Source: an uncultured Lachnospiraceae bacterium
GTDB taxonomy: Bacteria > Bacillota_A > Clostridia > Lachnospirales > Lachnospiraceae
Length of the DNA: 6,633 nt
Assembly: GCA_905200565.1 (NCBI GenBank)
Contig: CAJKKX010000134.1
Span: 1 to 6,633 of the forward strand
Direction of reading: 5' to 3'
Shown here: positions 1-4,400 of the stretch, one piece after another
Layout: every line of letters begins with the position of its first letter
How positions within the stretch are numbered: position 1 is the first letter of the stretch
Made by a program: the position numbers and the translations under genes
The notes under the pieces: model-generated
Told to the model about the DNA's origin: nothing
What the model saw: the letters and a program-made list of their open reading frames with translations, nothing else
Database searches by the model: none

Positions 1-52
1 GAAACGCCATAAGAAGGCCATGAATCGTTAGGATTGAAAAAGGAGAGAAAAT
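1..52 (+). other. leader upstream of lrgA, possible tail of a preceding gene
   Basis: This stretch is too short to identify a gene. Reading from base 2 gives a basic peptide (KRHKKAMNR) ending at a TAG at 29-31, which would suit the C-terminus of an upstream gene, but the other two forward frames also close early (TAA at 10-12, TGA at 25-27), so the choice is open. No -35/-10 pair is visible here. The lrgAB promoter therefore lies further left, or the pair is co-transcribed with the gene before it. LysR-type regulators often sit beside lrgAB/cidAB in other bacteria, but nothing here proves that. Confidence 0.2.
40..45 (+). promoter_or_regulatory. ribosome binding site of lrgA
   Basis: AAGGAG lies 7 bases before the ATG at 53. 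This is close to the ideal Shine-Dalgarno sequence and spacing, and it fixes the start codon of the first membrane protein. Confidence 0.85.
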
Positions 53-418
53 ATGAAATTACTGTATGAATTTGGAGTGATTCTTTTTATCACATTTTTA
101 GGGGAGCTTTTGTATCTTGTTCTTCCACTGCCGGTTCCGGCAAGTATATACGGACTTTTGCTGATGCTTTTGGCTCTTGCCACAAAGACGGTAAAGCTGG
201 AACAGGTCGGAAGGGCGGGGAAGTTTCTGATTGAAATTATGCCGCCCATGTTTCTGCCGGCTGCGGTGAATCTGGTATCTGTATGGCCCAGGCTTCAGAA
301 AGTACTGCTTCCGGTTCTGGTGATTACGGTTTTCACCACGGGAATCGTGATGGCAGTTACGGGAAGAACAGCACAGGCAGTCATCCGGAGAAAGAACAAG
401 GAGGGACGGGAAGTATGA
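53..418 (+). CDS. lrgA: CidA/LrgA family holin-like membrane protein
   Basis: This is a 121-residue, very hydrophobic protein of the usual CidA/LrgA size. Four membrane segments can be read at about residues 7-25, 29-45, 57-77 and 84-103, followed by a short basic cytoplasmic tail (RRKNKEGREV). The family signature is visible as LPLPVPASIYGLLLMLL (about 24-40), matching the 'lP-iPgsviGlllLf' pattern, and as MPPMFLPAAVNLV (about 63-75) in the third segment. In Staphylococcus the family was described as holin/antiholin-like and linked to murein hydrolase export and cell death. In Bacillus subtilis (PftAB) and Streptococcus mutans, LrgAB-type pairs take up pyruvate. Which role applies here cannot be told from the sequence. 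The stop codon overlaps the start of lrgB, so the two products are translationally coupled and probably form one membrane complex. Naming it cidA instead of lrgA would be equally defensible. Confidence 0.9.
   Translation: MKLLYEFGVILFITFLGELLYLVLPLPVPASIYGLLLMLLALATKTVKLEQVGRAGKFLIEIMPPMFLPAAVNLVSVWPRLQKVLLPVLVITVFTTGIVMAVTGRTAQAVIRRKNKEGREV
398..405 (+). promoter_or_regulatory. ribosome binding site of lrgB inside the end of lrgA
   Basis: AAGGAGGG lies within the last codons of lrgA, 9 bases before the ATG at 415. It decides the lrgB start. The same frame is open back to an ATG at 283, but that start would overlap lrgA by more than 130 bases and would add a hydrophilic leader not found in the family. 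Confidence 0.85.
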
Positions 419-1107
419 GAGAAATTTTGTGCAATTCCGCATATTACGGGCTGCTTGTCTGCATCATCGGATTTGCTTTCGGGTCATTTTTAAAAAAGAA
501 GCTGAAATGGGGATTTTTGAATCCGCTTCTGATTTCCATTCTTTTTGTGATTGCTGCAAACGGGATTCTGGGTGTGGACTATGAGAGCTTCCAGAAATCT
601 GCAAAGTTTTTGAGCTATCTTCTGACGCCGGCGACCGTATGTCTGGCAATTCCACTGTATCAGGAGCTTTCGGTTTTAAAAGAAAACCTGGCGGCGGTAG
701 TTCTTGGAATCCTGGCGGGCGTGTTCTCAAGTCTTGGAAGCGTATTGGGACTGGCCGTGCTTTTTGGACTGGATCATACGTATTATGTTACCCTGCTTCC
801 GAAGTCGATCACGACTGCGATCGGAATGGGCGTTTCAGAAGAGCTGGGGGGAATTACCACAATTACCGTAGCGGTCATTATCGTGACGGGAGTGATTGGA
901 AATGTCGCGGCAGAGCTGGTGTGCCGTCTGTTTCGAATCGTAGAGCCAGTAGCGGTGGGGCTTGCCATCGGGACAAGTTCTCACGCCATTGGAACGTCAA
1001 AAGCGATGGAGCTGGGGGAAATTGAGGGAGCGATGAGCAGCCTGGCCATTGCGGTAGCAGGGCTTTTGACGGTCATCGGGGCGTCGGTCTTTGCAAATTT
1101 TTTGTAG
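415..1107 (+). CDS. lrgB: CidB/LrgB family membrane protein
   Basis: This is a 230-residue polytopic membrane protein, the normal LrgB length. The ATG overlaps the TGA of lrgA (ATGA, 415-418) and has its own strong ribosome binding site, so I prefer it to the in-frame ATG at 283. Family landmarks are LLTPATVCLAIPLY (about 69-82), PKSITTAIGMGVSEELGG (129-146), and GTSSHAIGTSKAMELGE (186-202), which corresponds to the highly conserved 'SHGIGTArA.e.GE' block. A final hydrophobic segment ends the protein. Several membrane spans are separated by short loops. LrgB works with LrgA in the inner membrane: older work describes modulation of murein hydrolase activity and autolysis, while later work on Bacillus PftAB and Streptococcus LrgAB supports pyruvate transport. 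I see no truncation or frameshift. No clear intrinsic terminator follows the stop codon. Confidence 0.92.
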   Translation: MREILCNSAYYGLLVCIIGFAFGSFLKKKLKWGFLNPLLISILFVIAANGILGVDYESFQKSAKFLSYLLTPATVCLAIPLYQELSVLKENLAAVVLGILAGVFSSLGSVLGLAVLFGLDHTYYVTLLPKSITTAIGMGVSEELGGITTITVAVIIVTGVIGNVAAELVCRLFRIVEPVAVGLAIGTSSHAIGTSKAMELGEIEGAMSSLAIAVAGLLTVIGASVFANFL

Positions 1108-1214
1108 CAGATATATCCGAAGCGCCTTATTTGGTTAAAATTCTGAAAAACAGGAGAAATCAGGAAGGGAAAATGGGAAATATGCTGTAAGAAAGCCGAT
1201 ATAAGGAAAAGGTA

Positions 1215-1243
1215 TTGAAAAAAAGTCATAAATATGAGATAAT
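1215..1243 (+). promoter_or_regulatory. sigma-A-type promoter with extended -10 for the GH101 gene
   Basis: TTGAAA at 1215-1220 and GATAAT at 1238-1243 are separated by exactly 17 bases, and TGA at 1235-1237 gives the TGn extension just before the -10 box. Each hexamer differs from consensus at only one position. Transcription would start near 1250, leaving a leader of about 75 bases before the ATG at 1325. This implies that the glycosidase is transcribed independently of lrgAB. I found no convincing cre site (catabolite control) overlapping it. Confidence 0.7.
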
Positions 1244-1245
1244 TT

Positions 1246-1261
1246 AAACATATAAACATAT
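1246..1261 (+). repeat. two tandem copies of AAACATAT at the predicted transcript start
   Basis: AAACATAT occurs at 1246-1253 and again at 1254-1261, directly downstream of the -10 box. It could be a chance product of the A/T-rich composition or a half-site pair for a regulator. The sequence alone gives no way to choose. Confidence 0.35.
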
Positions 1262-1276
1262 AAAAAATGTAAAAAA

Positions 1277-1302
1277 TCAGGACGTTGTTTCATGTATCCT
1301 GA
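1277..1302 (+). promoter_or_regulatory. weak hairpin in the 5' leader of the GH101 mRNA
   Basis: TCAGGA (1277-1282) is the exact reverse complement of TCCTGA (1297-1302), giving a 6-bp stem with a 14-base loop that ends 8 bases before the Shine-Dalgarno sequence. It is followed by an A-rich run, not a T run, so it is not a terminator. It might affect mRNA stability or translation, but a 6-bp match over this distance could be chance. Confidence 0.25.
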
Positions 1303-1310
1303 AAAAGAAA

Positions 1311-1316
1311 TGGAGG
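1311..1316 (+). promoter_or_regulatory. ribosome binding site of the GH101 gene
   Basis: TGGAGG lies 8 bases before the ATG at 1325. This supports that ATG, which is immediately followed by a typical basic signal-peptide N-region, over the in-frame ATG six codons later. Confidence 0.8.
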
Positions 1317-1324
1317 TATTTGTT

Positions 1325-1411
1325 ATGAAAAAGCGTAAAGTTATGAAGCTGCTGAGCTGCGTCATCGCCTTTAGCATGGCCATGACGGCGGCACCTTCTA
1401 CGGCGCTTGCG
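1325..1411 (+). other. signal peptide of the GH101 enzyme
   Basis: Residues 1-29 show a basic N-region (MKKRKVMK), a hydrophobic core (about 9-23) and a small-residue cleavage motif, Ala27-Leu28-Ala29 before Ala30-Glu31. Cleavage after Ala29 (or Ala30) by type I signal peptidase is expected. There is a Cys at position 12, but it lies inside the hydrophobic core, not in a lipobox, so a lipoprotein is unlikely. Confidence 0.85.
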
Positions 1412-4400
1412 GCAGAGATTCCGATTGTCACATGGGATGATCTGGAAATGCCTGGCATTGCCGAAAGAGCGATTCTGGAAGACGGAGTGAATGATGCGTG
1501 GGCGCAGGATGAAGCGACTGTGCTGGGAGAAGGCTCCGTTAACGAAAAAACAGAAGATGGATGGCTGCATCTGAAGTCAGGCAGCGGAAACGGAAACAGC
1601 GCTGGAGACTCTTCTCAATATCCGGCGATGTTTGTAAATCCAAAGACCTTTGACTTTAGTAAGGAAGGTTATTTTGAGTTCACGATGAGTTCTGTTTCGG
1701 CAAGGACGGATACACGTTTTGGCGTTTATCTGGGTTATCAGAATCCAGGAGAAGGTATGTTCCTGGGATATGACGCCGGCGGATGGTTCTGGCAGAAATA
1801 TACAGGCGGTGACGGCGACTATTATGGAGGAACCAGAGTTGCGGCGCCGGAAGCCGACGTACAGGCAAAAGTGAAAATTATGTGGACGGCAGATAAAAAG
1901 TTTACACTGATCGTGAACGAAACGACCGTGTTTGAAAATGAAACCTGCGATCTGGATTTGAGTTCCGGAAAGATCGCCTTTAAGCTTAGTACGCGTGGGG
2001 ATGCGTGTACGGAGGTAAAAGTAAAAGACATTCACTATACCGGTCAGGCGGCTGCGGAGAGCCATCAGGTAACCGGAAAGGTTGTAAATGAAAGAGGAGA
2101 GGCAGTTGAGGGAGCCAGCGTGACGATCGGCGGGCAGACGGTTACGACAGGAAGCGATGGTACATATACCTTTGCCGAGATGGGGTTAGGAACCTACACG
2201 ATAACCGTGACGAGTGATGATTATGGTACGGGCTATGGCAGTGTTACGGTGGAGCATGAAGATGCGGCAGCCGGGGATATTATACTTCCGGAAAAACCTG
2301 CGGTACCTTCCAGAACCCTCAGAACAGCAGACATGGATGTGCAGGTGGCAGAGAATTTCCCTTCTGTCATCCAGTATGATATGAAGGGAAATCTGGCAGG
2401 AAAGACATTCCTGGGACAGACAGAGGAGCTGAACACCATTAAGATTAATGGTATTTCCATCGCTGTTTCCGAGGAGAATGTGGAAAAGACGTTTACAGAC
2501 ACAAAGGCTGTTTACAAAATAACTTTGCGGGGTGAAAACGCACCTGCGAATGAAAAGGTAGACTGTGTGATTACAGCGGAAATCTCTGTGGATAAGAATA
2601 CCGCGTCTTTTGACATTACAAAGGTAGAAAATAAACTGACAGAGAAAGATGAAAACGGATACGAGGTTTATCCGGTTCAGGCGATTGAAATTCCGAATCA
2701 CAGCCTGATCTCCGTGCGCAGCTCACAGGCAAATGCGAATCTGAAGGCGGCGAAGATGTCCAGTGACACCATGATCAGCGGTGATAAATATTTTGAGGTG
2801 ACAAAAAATATGTCTGCTGTGAATGAAGATTTCATGTATGGCTTTGTGTCAAACGATGAGATGAGTGCGGGACTCTGGAGTAATTCCGAGTATCAGGGAA
2901 CGCATGTGGCCTCCTATATCACGGCTGGCGGCGCCAGCAATACACGCGTCATGGCGACGACTTCTACCGTGGATGGAGAGAAATCGGTAGGACTGGCGAG
3001 TACCGCATGGTTCTATGACAGAAAGATCACGCCGGTAGTGAACGGCACACGGCGGACTTATGTCGTGCCGCACGAGATTATGCCAGGTGCGAAAGTAGTT
3101 ATTACGGGTGATGAGAATAAAGACGGCGATATCGACTGGCAGGACGGCGCGGTAGCGTTCCGCGACATTATGCACAATCCGCAGGGATGCGAGGTAGTGC
3201 CGGAGCTGGTAAACTACCGTATTGCCATGAACTTCGGAAGTATGGCGGCAAATCCGTTCCTGACAAATCTGGACGGCGTAAAGAGAGTCTATCTGAATAC
3301 GGATGGTCTGGGACAGGGTGTCCTGTTAAAGGGATATGGTTCTGAGGGGCATGATTCCGGACATCCGGATTACGGCGATATCGGAAGAAGAATCGGCGGA
3401 GCGGAGGATATGAATACGCTGCTTACCGAAGGTAAGAAAATGGGCGCTTTGTTTGGCGTACATGTAAACGCGAGCGAGATGTATGCGGAGGCAAAAGCGT
3501 TTGACGATGAGCTTTCCAGAGGAGACGCCGGAATCAACAGCGGATGGAACTGGCTGGATCAGGGCGTTGGCATCAATTCCGCCTATGACCTGGCAAGCGG
3601 CAGACGGGAAGCACGTTTCCAGGAGCTTCATGACCAGGTAGGAAATAACCTTGATTTCATTTATGTGGACGTATGGGGAAATGGCGTATCCGGTGAAGGT
3701 GAGGATGCGTGGTACTCCAGAATGCTGGCGAGAGAGATCAATGGACTCGGATGGCGTCTGGCAACCGAGTGGGGACCTACCCAGGAGTATGATTCTACCT
3801 TGCAGCACTGGGCAGCGGATCTGGCATATGGCGGTTCTACTTCTAAGGGAGAAAACAGTGAAGTGATGAGATTCCTTCGTAACCACCAGAAAGATTCCTG
3901 GATTGCCGATTATCCATCTTATCAGGGAGCGGCACAGGCGCCCCTGCTGGGCGGTCTGAATATGACAGACTTTGAAGGATGGCAGGGACGTACCGACTAT
4001 AAAAATTACATTACGGTTATGTTCCGCCATAACCTGATTACGAAATACTTACAGCATTATCAGGTCGTAGACTGGGTAGACGGAAATCCTGTCAGCATGT
4101 CAGGAAGCTCCTGGATACCGGAAATGCAGATTACGCTGAGAAATACAAAGAGCGATACGGATAAGACCGAAATCGTGGTCAGCAGGGATTCGAATGATTA
4201 CAGCAACCTGTCACAGTACAGAAGCAGAACGATCCAGGTGAACGGCGTTACGGTTTCGACAGGAGCGCCTACCGGCGGTGATGGAAGCAACCGTGGAAAT
4301 GAGAAATATCTGATTCCGTGGAACTGGGATGCGAACGGAAATCCGTTGTCAGACGCAGATAAGAAGATGTACCACTGGAACACCCAGGGCGGAACAAGCA

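Larger units (their letters stand above)
1108..1324 (+). other. AT-rich intergenic region between lrgB and the GH101 gene
   Basis: The 217 bases carry no credible gene. The left half (to about 1200) is purine-rich and has no GC-rich hairpin followed by a T run, so termination of lrgAB is unexplained. The right half carries a promoter, a short A/T-rich tandem repeat, a weak hairpin and the ribosome binding site of the large glycosidase. The antisense frames crossing this region are long only because the strand opposite A/T-rich DNA has few stops; they show no family signature. Confidence 0.7.

Noticed and set aside
283..414. Upstream in-frame extension of lrgB starting at the ATG at 283
   Set aside because: It would overlap lrgA by more than 130 bases and add a hydrophilic leader unlike the family. 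The ATG at 415 has a strong ribosome binding site and an ATGA coupling with lrgA.
1138..1155. Possible terminator hairpin TTCTG-AAAAA-CAGGA after lrgB
   Set aside because: The stem has only three Watson-Crick core pairs plus a wobble and an end pair, and there is no following T run.
981..1458. Antisense reading frames across the lrgB end and intergenic region
   Set aside because: They are opposite a clear gene and A/T-rich DNA, show no family signature, and the predicted promoter and ribosome binding site point the other way.
3101..3148. Dockerin domain suggesting a cellulosome-type complex
   Set aside because: Only one acidic loop is present, and it lies inside the GH101 module at a position conserved in the family, so a structural metal site is more likely.
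3651..3866. A 71-codon + strand frame inside the GH101 catalytic region, and a similar 79-codon frame at 5973-6212
   Set aside because: Both overlap conserved GH101 or CBM32 coding sequence in another frame and have no family features.
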